Origin: Deltaproteobacteria bacterium
Lineage (GTDB): Bacteria > Myxococcota_A > UBA9042 > PHBI01 > JACKFB01
DNA: 64,000 nucleotides
Reading direction: 5' to 3'
Assembly: GCA_020632695.1 (NCBI GenBank)
Contig: JACKFB010000001.1
Coordinates: forward strand, 372,001-436,000
The translations under genes were made by a program, and so were the position numbers. The first letter of the stretch is position 1. Each line of letters begins with the position of its first letter. Shown one piece after another: positions 1-8,492 of this stretch. The notes under the pieces are model-generated. The model saw only the letters and a list, made by a program, of their open reading frames with translations. It had not been told where the DNA came from and did no database searches.

Positions 1-2
1 GG

Positions 3-701
3 CAGTACGACTTCAGCGTCCTGCTCATCGACGTGAACGGCCTCAAGGTCATCAACGACACGGACGGCCACCAGGCCGGGGACCGCGCCATCCGCGAGGT
101 CGCCGCGTTCCTCGAGGCCAGCTTCCGCCAGTACGACATCTGCTGCCGCATCGGGGGCGACGAGTTTGCCGTCCTCCTGCCGGGGATGGCAAACCACGAG
201 CTGCCCAGGGTGCTCGCCCGTCTGCACCGCGCCATGGTGCACGCGCAGCGTCAGGGCGTCCTCACGGTGGGCATCGCCGTCGGCGCGGCCACCTGGGGGC
301 GCGCCACCTCGGACGCCGCCTCGCTCATCGCCGCCGCCGACGCGGCCATGTACGCTGCCAAGCTCCGGATGAAGGAGGGCGGCGACTTCACGACGGCGGT
401 CGAGGCCATCGCGCCCGCCGCCGAGGCCACCCGGCCATCGGTTCTCATCCCGGTGCTGGCCGCGCGCATGTTCGCGCCGCCTGCGCCGGGGCTACGCACG
501 CATCGGGACGCCCGCCGCGCCTTCACGCGCGCACGCTGGCGCCCCTTGCCCGGACACGACCCCCCGCCGCCGCCACAGCGGGCGCCTGGGTGGTCGGACC
601 ATGCCTCTGGGGGGAGGTTTTCGGACCGTCGGGGACCCCGCACGCGAGGGGGTTTCGCGGAAGGGATCATTGGCTCCTTACCTCTGACGCGGTTGAGCTG
701 A
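3..701 (+). CDS. Diguanylate cyclase (GGDEF domain), 5'-truncated by the window edge
   Basis: The reading frame is already open at base 3, so the N-terminus lies outside the window. The visible part is a GGDEF domain: the substrate-binding segment ending NDTDGHQAGD, the catalytic GGDEF loop within RIGGDEFAVLLPG (near base 155), and an A-A-D-A-A-M-Y-A-A-K end typical of the family. An RxxD inhibitory I-site (RQYD) lies exactly five residues before GGDEF, so product inhibition by c-di-GMP is expected. The enzyme makes c-di-GMP from two GTP. The last roughly 95 codons are Pro/Arg-rich and match no domain I recognise. A strong stem-loop follows the stop. The sensory or receiver domain that would control it is not visible. 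Confidence 0.93.
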   Translation, partial: QYDFSVLLIDVNGLKVINDTDGHQAGDRAIREVAAFLEASFRQYDICCRIGGDEFAVLLPGMANHELPRVLARLHRAMVHAQRQGVLTVGIAVGAATWGRATSDAASLIAAADAAMYAAKLRMKEGGDFTTAVEAIAPAAEATRPSVLIPVLAARMFAPPAPGLRTHRDARRAFTRARWRPLPGHDPPPPPQRAPGWSDHASGGRFSDRRGPRTRGGFAEGIIGSLPLTRLS

Positions 702-718
702 TACTCCGACGATCCGAC

Positions 719-772
719 GAAATCTCGAGGCGGTCGGGGCCTGTTCTCCGCCGCGGCCGCCTCGAGATTTCT
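719..772 (+). terminator. Rho-independent-type terminator after the GGDEF gene
   Basis: A perfect 15-bp inverted repeat (arms 719-733 and 758-772, arm GAAATCTCGAGGCGG) with a 24-base loop is followed by a short T/C-rich run. It lies just after the GGDEF stop and before the next gene on the same strand, so it separates two transcription units. Confidence 0.8.
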
Positions 773-944
773 TCTTCTACGCTGACTCGCAGCACCCCCT
801 CGCGGCCCGCGCCGTGAGGTTCGCCGAGAGCCGCCACCGAGACGCCCCGGGCGGCTCGTCGGCGCAGTGAAAGTGCTCAAGGCACCGCCAGGTCGGGCCG
901 TTGTTCGTGGATGCCCCACACTTCGAATCGAAGGACGGCTCTCC

Positions 945-2606
945 ATGAACGCTGCCCAATCCTGGAACGACACCCGCCTCTTCATCGAGAACCTGAGCGC
1001 GCTCGAGGAGGTCGATCCCGGGCTCGCTGCGCGGCTGTCGGAACCCGTGGGCACGGAGCACGTCATCTTCGGCGCGGACGGCGACGTGGGGCTGCGCTGG
1101 CGCGGCGAGACGCACCCTCTGGCCGTCGAGTCGGCCAGCGACGAGCTGGAGTGGCTGGACCTCGAGAGCGGGGCGCCCGTCATCGTGTTCGGCGTCGGCA
1201 CCGGCGACCAGCTCCGGCGCGTCCTCGACGCGACCGAGGAGACGCCGGTCATCGCCTGGGAGCGCGACCCGTGGCTGCTCGGACTGGCCATCGGCTTCTT
1301 CGACTTCGCCAAGGAGCTGCGCTCGGGCCGCCTGCGTCTGGCGCTGGGCGCGGACCTCTTCGACATCCTGTCCGAGGCCTCCAACGACCCGAACGCCATC
1401 TTCCACCCGCTGCTCACGGCGGTGTACCGCAACGAGTGGCGGCTCTTCTGCGAGGGCGGCGCGCGTCCTCGGGCGCTGGTCTCCACCGGCGGTGCGCTCT
1501 GCGACGAGGTCTCCGACGGCCTGCTCGCCGCGGGCAAGGCGGTCTACACCCTGGACCTCCACAGCCTCTCGGCCGTGGAGATCGACCACGCCATCGTCAA
1601 GTCCGGCGCCGACCTCCTCGTGGTCGCCGAGTACACGGCCACCCTGGCCGAGTTCTGCGCCGACCGCGGTCTGCGCCTGCTCATCTGGGAGGTGGACCAC
1701 CACACGCTCCCGGTTGCGGCCGCCACCGGACCGACCGCCCACGTCCGGGTCTGCACCTCGGCGCCGGCGCGCCAGGCCGCCTGGCGTGACGCCGGCTACG
1801 AGCAGGTGCTCCACGTCCCCGTCGGCGCCGACGTCGAGTTGCGCCGCCCCATCACCTTCAAGCCCGCCGACATGGCGCGCTACCTGTGCTCGGTGGCCAC
1901 CGTCGGCCCCAGCCTCGTCGACGAGGCTCGGCGCGCCCAGGGCCGCTTCATCGGGATGGTCACCGCCTGGCTCGGCCGCGGGCTCGAGGGTTCCCACGAA
2001 GCCAAGGAGCTGTGCCGCGCCCTGCTGACCATGCAGCGCAACGAGGGGGGCCGGTTCTGCCTGCCCGAGATCCTGACCGAGAGCTTCCCCGACCTGCTGG
2101 CCTGGTGCGACCCGTCGCGAGACGAGGACCCCGCGATGCTCGTGGGCCTGGTCGCCGCGTCGGAGCGCCGGCTGCGCCTGATGGAGTCGCTGTCGCGTTA
2201 CCGCCCGCACGTGTGGGGCGACCCGGGCTGGCGGGCGACGCGCGACGCGGGCGTCTGGTACCGCGGCCGCGCGCCGGTGGGCTTCGAACGCAACAAGGTC
2301 CACGTCGGCGCCCAGGTCAACGTGGTGCTCGACATGCTCCACGAGCCCGACCACGTGCCGGCCGTCGTCTTCGAGACGATGGCTTGCGGCGGCCTGGTGC
2401 TGGCGCCGCACTCGCCTGCGCTCGAGGCGCTCTTCGAGGTGGGCGTCGAGGTGGTCACCTGGCGCAACGAGGCGGAGCTGCACGCGCACACCGCGCAGCT
2501 CCTGGCGCACCCCGACAGGGCCCGCCGTGTCGCCGAGGCCGGCCTGCGCGCCGTCCGCGAGCGCCACACCATCAGCGCTCGCCTGGAGCAGATGCTCGAG
2601 GGCTGA
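945..2606 (+). CDS. CgeB-like glycosyltransferase family protein
   Basis: A 553-residue protein with no signal peptide. The C-terminal third looks like the glycosyltransferase 1_2 / CgeB fold: a segment on building a donor-site loop, then V-V-F-E-T-M-A-C-G-G-L-V-L-A and a final helix containing HPDRARRVAEAGLRAVRERH, the usual end of these nucleotide-sugar transferases. The N-terminal half carries a Rossmann-like V-I-V-F-G-V-G-T-G-D stretch. The start at 945 is preferred over upstream starts because AAGGACGG lies eight bases before it. The likely role is adding a sugar to a protein or surface polymer; the acceptor is unknown. Neighbours give no clear pathway. It stands alone behind a terminator. 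Confidence 0.65.
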   Translation: MNAAQSWNDTRLFIENLSALEEVDPGLAARLSEPVGTEHVIFGADGDVGLRWRGETHPLAVESASDELEWLDLESGAPVIVFGVGTGDQLRRVLDATEETPVIAWERDPWLLGLAIGFFDFAKELRSGRLRLALGADLFDILSEASNDPNAIFHPLLTAVYRNEWRLFCEGGARPRALVSTGGALCDEVSDGLLAAGKAVYTLDLHSLSAVEIDHAIVKSGADLLVVAEYTATLAEFCADRGLRLLIWEVDHHTLPVAAATGPTAHVRVCTSAPARQAAWRDAGYEQVLHVPVGADVELRRPITFKPADMARYLCSVATVGPSLVDEARRAQGRFIGMVTAWLGRGLEGSHEAKELCRALLTMQRNEGGRFCLPEILTESFPDLLAWCDPSRDEDPAMLVGLVAASERRLRLMESLSRYRPHVWGDPGWRATRDAGVWYRGRAPVGFERNKVHVGAQVNVVLDMLHEPDHVPAVVFETMACGGLVLAPHSPALEALFEVGVEVVTWRNEAELHAHTAQLLAHPDRARRVAEAGLRAVRERHTISARLEQMLEG

Positions 2607-2722
2607 CCCGCGACGCCCCCGCACCCGCCCGTGCTCCGTGCGCCCCTCGACGGTGGCCGCGGGTCGGGTTACAGTGGCCATTCGGGCCGCTGCGGCGGGG
2701 GTCCGGGAAGCGGAGAAGCGTT

Positions 2723-3130
2723 GTGGCCGTCTCCATCCAGTGGGATCCAGACGCGGGGATCGTGCGCCTTCGTGCGCGGGGCGAGGTCTCGGGCCACGAC
2801 GTCGTGGACGCGATGCGGGCTTTTGCTGGCGCCTGCCCCTTCGGGTTCGGGCGAGCCCGCGCCTGGCTGAACGACTATCGCGAGGCCCGGCTCGACGGCA
2901 TGACCGACGAGGTGGCGCGGCAAATCGAGGAGATCAGCGTCGGACTGTCGAAGGTCAACCCGACCCTCGTGGTCGCGCATATCGTCCCCGAGCGGGCCGA
3001 CGGCGAGGTGTCCTGGGAGGCCCATATCGGGGAGTCGGGCTGGCTGATGCGCACCTTCCGCAGCGAGGAGCACGCCCAGGCGTGGGTGTCGATGATGGCC
3101 CCAGAGGCGACGAAGGAGGAGCTGCACTGA
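2723..3130 (+). CDS. Small conserved-type protein of unknown function
   Basis: A 135-residue soluble protein starting at GTG 2723, chosen for the GGAGAAG ribosome-binding site five bases upstream. The pattern of alternating strands and helices (S-I-Q-W-D-P-D-A-G-I-V-R-L-R-A-R-G-E-V at the start, then a long amphipathic helix, then a V-V-A-H-I-V-P strand) is reminiscent of SpoIIAA/STAS-like folds, but I see no diagnostic motif, so function is not assigned. It has no signal peptide or membrane segment. It follows the glycosyltransferase by 116 bases and may be transcribed with it. Confidence 0.6.
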   Translation: MAVSIQWDPDAGIVRLRARGEVSGHDVVDAMRAFAGACPFGFGRARAWLNDYREARLDGMTDEVARQIEEISVGLSKVNPTLVVAHIVPERADGEVSWEAHIGESGWLMRTFRSEEHAQAWVSMMAPEATKEELH

Positions 3131-3253
3131 CGGCGCGGTCGGCGTCCGGGCGCATCGATGGCCTCCTGGCGCCCGGCCAGCGGCTCATCGCGGCACTTCC
3201 GGCGCGCTAGACGCCCAATCGGCGGCAGTCTCGATATGACCGCGCGCGCCGGT

Positions 3254-5533
3254 TCACGGGGGCGTCGCGCGCTCGAATACGGGCGCGTCGGCCGGTATGA
3301 CACGCTGAAGCAACGCGCGATTGTATGGGTCGGCGAGCGCGTGCCCGACCCAGGCGTCCGGCGGGCCCGTCACCGCGCGTCGCAGCTGGGCCGCCGCGGT
3401 GGCGCCGTCCTGCCGGAACGCGGCCACCATGGCGCGCTGGAACGCGACGCGTCGCAGCTCCGCGGCGCGGGCCCCGGGGTCCGCCGGCAGCGCGGCCTCG
3501 ACCGCCGCGAGCGCGCGCTCGGCGCGGTCGAGGTCGTCGTGGAACGCGTAGGCATCGAGCGGCTCCACGCGGCCGGACTGGGCCAGGTACCAGGAGGCCG
3601 CGGAGGTGGCCATCTGCCAGTCGGTGCCTGTCAGATCGAACTCGGCCGGCAGGTGCGCGGGGTCGATGCGGCGCGGCGGCGGCTGGCCGAGCGCGTCGGC
3701 GACCGCGTCCGCCATGAGCTGCGCGATGCGCACGTGGCCCTCCAGTCGCGGGTGGTGCAGATCGACGAAGAAGCGGTCGTCGAGGCGGACGCCGTCGGCC
3801 CGAAGGGAGGCCTCGGGATCCACGCAGCGCGCCAGCCCCTCGGCGCAGAGGTCGCGCAGCAGCTCGTTCTGCGACGGGGTGGCGCGGCTGCGGTCCCGAT
3901 CGAGCATCACCGCGCGGTCGAAGGCCTGCCAGGCCTCCGGCGTGCGGCCCAGCGCCTCGAGCGCCCGCCCACGCAGCCAGCGCGCGCGGGCGAACTCCGG
4001 GCTGATGGCGACCGCCTGCTCCGCCAGGTCCAGCGCTCGCTCCCCGTCGCCCGCGGCCAGACGCGCTTCGGCGTTGGCGAGCAGCGCCTCGACACGCGCT
4101 CGGTCGGCCGCGCCGACGTCTTCGCCGTGGACGGACCACTGGGGCGGAGAGCCCGCCTTGTTGGACATGGGCAGCGCCACGACCAGCAGCGCGCCCGCCG
4201 CGCGGCACGCCTCGGCGATGATGTGCATGTCGCGGTCGTAGTTCGCGTCCAGGGCGCGGCGCTCGGCCTCGAACCCCGCGGAGGGGACCGTGGGCTCGGA
4301 GCTCTGGTGCTCGTTGTGGCCGATGTGCACCAGCACCACGCGCGGTCGGTAGGTCGCCGGCTCCGAGAGCACGGTCATCAGGTGTTCGGGCAGGCCGCTG
4401 ACCAGGGAGCTGCCCGAGACGGCGAGGTTCACGACGTGGAGCGGCGCGCCGTCCAGCGTGTGTCCCAGCGCCCAGGCGGCCAGGCGCGGGATGTCGAGCT
4501 GGGGCCAGAAGCAGTCGCCGGTCATCGTCGAGTCGCCCCAGGCGTAGAGGCCCAGGGCGCCGTCCGGGGGCGGCGTGGCCGGTCTGGGGCCGGGGCCGCG
4601 CACCCAGCGGGGCGCGGGGAGCGCCCGGCGGGCCAACGCGTCGAGCAGGAGCGCCGAGCCGAGGAGCGTGCCGCCAGCCAGGAGCGCGGCGGCGAGGCGC
4701 ACGACCGGACGGGCGGTGGGTCGGACGACGCGTCGGGGGGACGGGAGGAGGCGCCGCGCGCCCGCGGTGAGGAGGAGGGCGAGCAGCGCGAGGGCCAGCA
4801 GGGCGAGCGCCCAGCCTCCGGGGCCAGCCTTGCGCGCCAATCGGTGCCAGGAGGATTCGTCGGGGAGGAAGCCGCGCAGCTCGGGCCGGTCGGCGCGGGC
4901 GGCGATCGCGGCGGGGGTCTGTTCGGGGCCGGGCGAGGCGGGCTCGGGAGGCAGCTCGCGCCAGGGGAAGTCGCCGTGATCGTTGGCGCGCAAGGTGTCG
5001 AGCACGGTCTGGAGGGCCGGGTCGGTGGCGGAGGGGACGGGGGGCGCGAGCGCGAAGGAGGGGAGGCGCCCGGCGGCGGGGTCCGCGGTCGAGGGGTGGC
5101 GCAGCAGGAGCTCGGCGCCCGAGGGCGCCAGGGTGATGTGGATCGCGTCGCCCTCGATGGCGACGGAAGCGACGGCGCCCGCGGCGATGGCGGGAGCGAG
5201 GAGGGAGCGGACGCGGGACTCGAGGCCGGGAGGGATGACGAAGCGGGGCGGGGCGGTGGCGGTGGCGGTGGCCGGGGCCGGGGCCGAGGCCGAGGCCGAG
5301 ACCGAGTCCGGGGCCGAGACCGAGTCCGAGACCGAGACCGAGGCCGGGGCCGAGTCCGGGGCCGAGTCCGAGACCGGGGCCGAGACCGAGGCCGAGTCCG
5401 AGACCGGGGCCGAGGCCGAGACCGAGGCCGAGACCGAGGCCGAGACCGAGTCCGGGGCCGGGGCCGAGTCCGGGGCCGGGGCCGGGGCTGGGGTCGTGGC
5501 TGCGAGGGCGCAGATGATCAGCAGGAGCCTCAC
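3254..5533 (-). CDS. Membrane-anchored SGNH/GDSL-type hydrolase with internal TPR and low-complexity linker
   Basis: A 759-residue exported protein starting with GTG. Residues 1-14 are a signal-like segment; 15-95 are a low-complexity Pro/Ala/Ser/Val/Asp linker; 240-258 and 277-298 are hydrophobic membrane segments. The catalytic part follows: a GDST motif near 333 (block I), IGHNE near 404 (block III) and DLHHP near 591 (block V, Asp/His). About residues 483-545 form one or two TPR-like helical hairpins inserted between blocks III and V. SGNH enzymes remove or add acyl groups on lipids, glycans or esters; the substrate here is unknown. The gene is convergent with the preceding small gene and divergent from the ABC operon. 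The linker DNA is a minisatellite (separate entry). Confidence 0.75.
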   Translation of the reverse strand: MRLLLIICALAATTPAPAPAPDSAPAPDSVSASVSASVSASAPVSDSASVSAPVSDSAPDSAPASVSVSDSVSAPDSVSASASAPAPATATATAPPRFVIPPGLESRVRSLLAPAIAAGAVASVAIEGDAIHITLAPSGAELLLRHPSTADPAAGRLPSFALAPPVPSATDPALQTVLDTLRANDHGDFPWRELPPEPASPGPEQTPAAIAARADRPELRGFLPDESSWHRLARKAGPGGWALALLALALLALLLTAGARRLLPSPRRVVRPTARPVVRLAAALLAGGTLLGSALLLDALARRALPAPRWVRGPGPRPATPPPDGALGLYAWGDSTMTGDCFWPQLDIPRLAAWALGHTLDGAPLHVVNLAVSGSSLVSGLPEHLMTVLSEPATYRPRVVLVHIGHNEHQSSEPTVPSAGFEAERRALDANYDRDMHIIAEACRAAGALLVVALPMSNKAGSPPQWSVHGEDVGAADRARVEALLANAEARLAAGDGERALDLAEQAVAISPEFARARWLRGRALEALGRTPEAWQAFDRAVMLDRDRSRATPSQNELLRDLCAEGLARCVDPEASLRADGVRLDDRFFVDLHHPRLEGHVRIAQLMADAVADALGQPPPRRIDPAHLPAEFDLTGTDWQMATSAASWYLAQSGRVEPLDAYAFHDDLDRAERALAAVEAALPADPGARAAELRRVAFQRAMVAAFRQDGATAAAQLRRAVTGPPDAWVGHALADPYNRALLQRVIPADAPVFERATPP
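5270..5500. repeat. GC-rich minisatellite encoding a Ser/Val/Asp/Pro/Ala linker
   Basis: About 230 bp of imperfect tandem GGCCGAG / ACCGAG / TCCGGG six-base modules lie inside the 5' end of the SGNH hydrolase gene. All units are multiples of three, so length change would keep the frame. The same modules recur in two other exported-protein genes of this window, near 46600-46745 and 49196-49360. Confidence 0.85.
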
Positions 5534-5608
5534 GGGCGGATGATGCGTCGCCGGCGTGTGATTCGCCAGTCGGCGGTTGGGGGCGGACGCGGGCGCGTGT
5601 CGTGCTCC

Positions 5609-5636
5609 TTGACTCGGGCGGCGCGGCGTCTACCGT
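5609..5636 (+). promoter_or_regulatory. Candidate sigma70-type promoter for the ABC operon
   Basis: TTGACT (5609-5614) is followed after 16 bases by TACCGT (5631-5636), with the operon's first start codon 30 bases further on. The -35 is strong; the -10 keeps only the T-A-x-x-x-T pattern. Prediction only. Confidence 0.4.
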
Positions 5637-5665
5637 GGGGCCCTTCCGGGCAAGGGGTGGGCGTG

Positions 5666-6394
5666 ATGCCGGCAGTGGTGGAGGTTCGCGGGGTCGAGAA
5701 GGACTATCCGCTGGGGAAGCTGACCGTGCGGGCGCTGCGCGGGGTCGACCTCACCATCGACGCGGGTGAGTTCGTGTCCATCGCGGGGCCTTCGGGCAGC
5801 GGCAAGACGACGCTGCTCAATCTCATCGGCTGCGTGGACGTGCCGACCCAGGGCAGCGTGAGCGTCGACGGACAGGCCACCAGCTCGCTGGATGACAACG
5901 GGCTGACCAACCTGCGGCTGCACAAGCTCGGCTTCATCTTCCAGACCTTCAACCTCATCGGGGTGCTCGACGTGTTCCAGAACGTCGAGTTCCCGCTGCT
6001 GCTGCAGGGCGGCATGGACAAGGCCGCGCGGCGCGCGCGGGTCGAGGCCATCGTCGACGCCGTGGGGCTGACCCCGCAGCTCCGCCAGCGCCCCAACGAG
6101 CTGTCGGGCGGGCAGCGCCAGCGCGTCGCCATCGCCCGGGCCCTGGTGACCGGCCCGCGCATCGTGCTGGCCGACGAGCCGACCGCCAACCTGGACAGCC
6201 AGACCGGCGCCAACATCATCGACCTGATGAAGGAGCTGAACGCCAAGGACGGCACCACCTTCATCTTCTCGACCCACGACGCCGAGGTGATGCGCCACGC
6301 CAACCGGGTCATCCGGCTGGCTGACGGCCTCATCGTCGACGACGGGCGCGGCGCACCCCGCGCGGAGGTCCCCGCCCCCGCGAGCCCGGCCTGA
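5666..6394 (+). CDS. ABC transporter ATP-binding protein (MacB/LolD type)
   Basis: A 242-residue cytoplasmic ATPase. It has Walker A GPSGSGKTT, a Q-loop in FIFQTFNL, the signature LSGGQRQRVAIARAL, Walker B IVLADEPTANLD and the switch histidine in FSTHD. The F-N-L-I/PT-A-N-L-D signature and the ~240-residue length fit the MacB/LolD/FtsE branch, which drives mechanotransmission without moving substrate across the inner membrane. ATG 5666 is preferred; GTG 5663 is next to it, and AAGGGGTGG lies just upstream. Its stop overlaps the start of the permease gene by one base (TGATG), so translation is probably coupled. It is the first gene of a five-gene operon. Confidence 0.93.
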   Translation: MPAVVEVRGVEKDYPLGKLTVRALRGVDLTIDAGEFVSIAGPSGSGKTTLLNLIGCVDVPTQGSVSVDGQATSSLDDNGLTNLRLHKLGFIFQTFNLIGVLDVFQNVEFPLLLQGGMDKAARRARVEAIVDAVGLTPQLRQRPNELSGGQRQRVAIARALVTGPRIVLADEPTANLDSQTGANIIDLMKELNAKDGTTFIFSTHDAEVMRHANRVIRLADGLIVDDGRGAPRAEVPAPASPA

Positions 6395-8490
6395 TGGGCG
6401 GCGTCGCACAGCTCCGCCTGATGGTGGTGCTGGGTCTGCGCAGCCTCTGGACCCACAAGGTCAAGACGCTCACCGTGGGCTCGCTCCTCTTCTTCGGCAC
6501 CTTCCTGGTCGTCGTGGGCACGGCGCTGCTGGACTCCATCGAGAGCTCGATGGCCCGCAGCATCACCGCCAGCCTGGCCGGCCACATCCAGCTCTACGAC
6601 GCCGACGCCAAGGACCCGCTGGCGCTCTTCGGCAGCGGCTTCATGGGCTCGGACGACATCGGCGAGATCCCCGACTTCGCGCCGGTGAAGGCCGCGGTCA
6701 GCGCCGTGCCCAACGTGGCCGCCGTCGTGCCCATGGGCATCGGCATGGCCACCATCTCCACCCCGGTCGAGCTGGACCAGGTCTTCCTGTCGCTGCGCGA
6801 GGCCGTCCGCGACAAGGACCAGGCCCGCATCGACGCCCTCGCCAAGCGGACACGCGCCATCGCCACCGACCTGGTGACCGAGTACGCCAACCGGGCGAAG
6901 ATCTCCACCGACACCGAGCGCATCGCCAAGGCCCAGGCCGACCTGGCCCGCGTGCTCTCCGACGCGTTCTGGAAGGAGCTCGAGGACTCCCCCGAGCTGA
7001 GCATCCAGTTCCTGGACTCGCACATCGCGCCGCTGGCCTCCGACGGGCGCCTGGTCTACCTGCGCTACCTGGGCACCGACCTGGACGCCTTCACCCGCGA
7101 CTTCGACCGCTTCCAGATCGTCGAGGGCGAGGAGGTCCCGTCGGGCCACCGCGGCATGCTGCTCAGCAAGACCTTCTACGAGAAGCAGCTCAAGCACGCC
7201 GTCGCCCGCTCGCTGGACCGCATCCGCGACAAGCGCGTGCAGGGCACCACCATCGCGGGCGACGCGCTGCTGCGCACCATCGCGCGGGAGCTGCCCAAGC
7301 AGTACCAGCGCATCACCTACCAGCTCGACCCGGCCGACGCCGGCACGCTCGAGGGCCAGCTCCGCGAGCTGCTGCCCCAGGTCGAGGGCGGGCTGCCCGA
7401 GCTGGTGCAGGCCTTCCTCGCCGTCGACGACGCCAACTTCGACGCCCGATATGCCGCCTTCTACGAGCTCATCGCTCCGCACATCAAGCTCTACGAGGCG
7501 CGCCCCGGCGACGTCATCACGCTGCGCGCCTTCACCAAGGGCGGCTACCTCAAGTCGGTCAACGTGCGCGTGTTCGGCGTGTTCCGCTTCAGCGGCCTCG
7601 AGACCTCCGACATGGCCGGCGCACAGAACCTGGTCGACATGATGACCTTCCGCGAGCTCTACGGGCAGATGACCCCCGACAAGCGCGCGGAGCTGGCCGA
7701 CATCAAGGCGAAGGTCGGCATCGAGGACATCGACCGCGCCTCGGCCGAGGACGCGCTCTTCGGCGGCGGCGCGCTGGTCGAGGAGCACCAGGACGACGAG
7801 GCCGGCTTCGACGAGTTCCGCGGCGTCGACCTCGCCGGTCAGGTCGAGCGCCTGCGCGAGGAGGCCGCCGCGCCCTTCGACCAGACCGCCGTCGACAACG
7901 GCCTGGCCCTCAACGCGGCGGTGCTGCTGAAGGACCCCGAGCGCCTCGACGAGTCGCTGGCCGCCATCCGCGAGGCCCTGGACGCCGCCCACCTCCGCGT
8001 GCAGGCCACCGACTGGCAGTCCGCCTCCGGCATGGTCGGCCAGTTCATCACCGTGGTGCGCCTGGTGCTCTACATCGCCATCTTCATCATCTTCCTGGTG
8101 GCCCTGGTCATCATCAACAACTCGATGATCATCGCCACCATGGAGCGCGTCGCCGAGATCGGCACCATGCGCGCCATCGGCGCCCGCCGCCGCTTCGTCC
8201 TGGTGATGTTCCTCTTCGAGACCGGCGTGCTGGCCCTGCTCTCGGGCGGCCTCGGCGGCGCCGCCGGCATCGCCCTCATCACCGCGCTCGGCCACTCCGG
8301 CATCTCGGCTGGCGGCGTGGACATCATGGTCTTCCTCTTCTCCGGCCCCTTCCTCTATCCCAGCGCGGGCATCGACCAGCTCCTGCTCGGCGTCACCGCC
8401 ATCATCGTGGCCAGCCTGGCCTCGACGCTTTACCCCGCCCTCATCGCCACCCGGATCCAGCCGGTGGTCGCGATGCAGCAGAAGGAGTAG
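6394..8490 (+). CDS. ABC transporter permease, FtsX/MacB type, with large periplasmic domain
   Basis: A 698-residue permease. One N-terminal membrane segment (about residues 24-46, V-G-S-L-L-F-F-G-T-F-L-V-V-V-G) is followed by an unusually large periplasmic region of about 500 residues and then the FtsX domain with three membrane segments near 555-690, including A-E-I-G-T-M-R-A-I-G-A-R-R, the conserved coupling-helix motif that contacts the ATPase. The four-segment layout is that of MacB and LolC/E. The periplasmic part is longer than in LolC (total about 400 residues) and probably makes contact with the LolA-like and outer-membrane partners encoded downstream. Translationally coupled to the ATPase gene. 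Confidence 0.9.
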   Translation: MGGVAQLRLMVVLGLRSLWTHKVKTLTVGSLLFFGTFLVVVGTALLDSIESSMARSITASLAGHIQLYDADAKDPLALFGSGFMGSDDIGEIPDFAPVKAAVSAVPNVAAVVPMGIGMATISTPVELDQVFLSLREAVRDKDQARIDALAKRTRAIATDLVTEYANRAKISTDTERIAKAQADLARVLSDAFWKELEDSPELSIQFLDSHIAPLASDGRLVYLRYLGTDLDAFTRDFDRFQIVEGEEVPSGHRGMLLSKTFYEKQLKHAVARSLDRIRDKRVQGTTIAGDALLRTIARELPKQYQRITYQLDPADAGTLEGQLRELLPQVEGGLPELVQAFLAVDDANFDARYAAFYELIAPHIKLYEARPGDVITLRAFTKGGYLKSVNVRVFGVFRFSGLETSDMAGAQNLVDMMTFRELYGQMTPDKRAELADIKAKVGIEDIDRASAEDALFGGGALVEEHQDDEAGFDEFRGVDLAGQVERLREEAAAPFDQTAVDNGLALNAAVLLKDPERLDESLAAIREALDAAHLRVQATDWQSASGMVGQFITVVRLVLYIAIFIIFLVALVIINNSMIIATMERVAEIGTMRAIGARRRFVLVMFLFETGVLALLSGGLGGAAGIALITALGHSGISAGGVDIMVFLFSGPFLYPSAGIDQLLLGVTAIIVASLASTLYPALIATRIQPVVAMQQKE

Positions 8491-8492
8491 GC

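Noticed and set aside
777..2681. Long minus-strand reading frame opposite the glycosyltransferase gene
   Set aside because: It is antisense to a gene with clear domain content; Arg/Ala/Gly-rich translation is the usual shadow in GC-rich DNA.
5704..8295. 863-codon minus-strand frame opposite the ABC genes
   Set aside because: Antisense to the ATPase and permease with full motif support; low-complexity translation.
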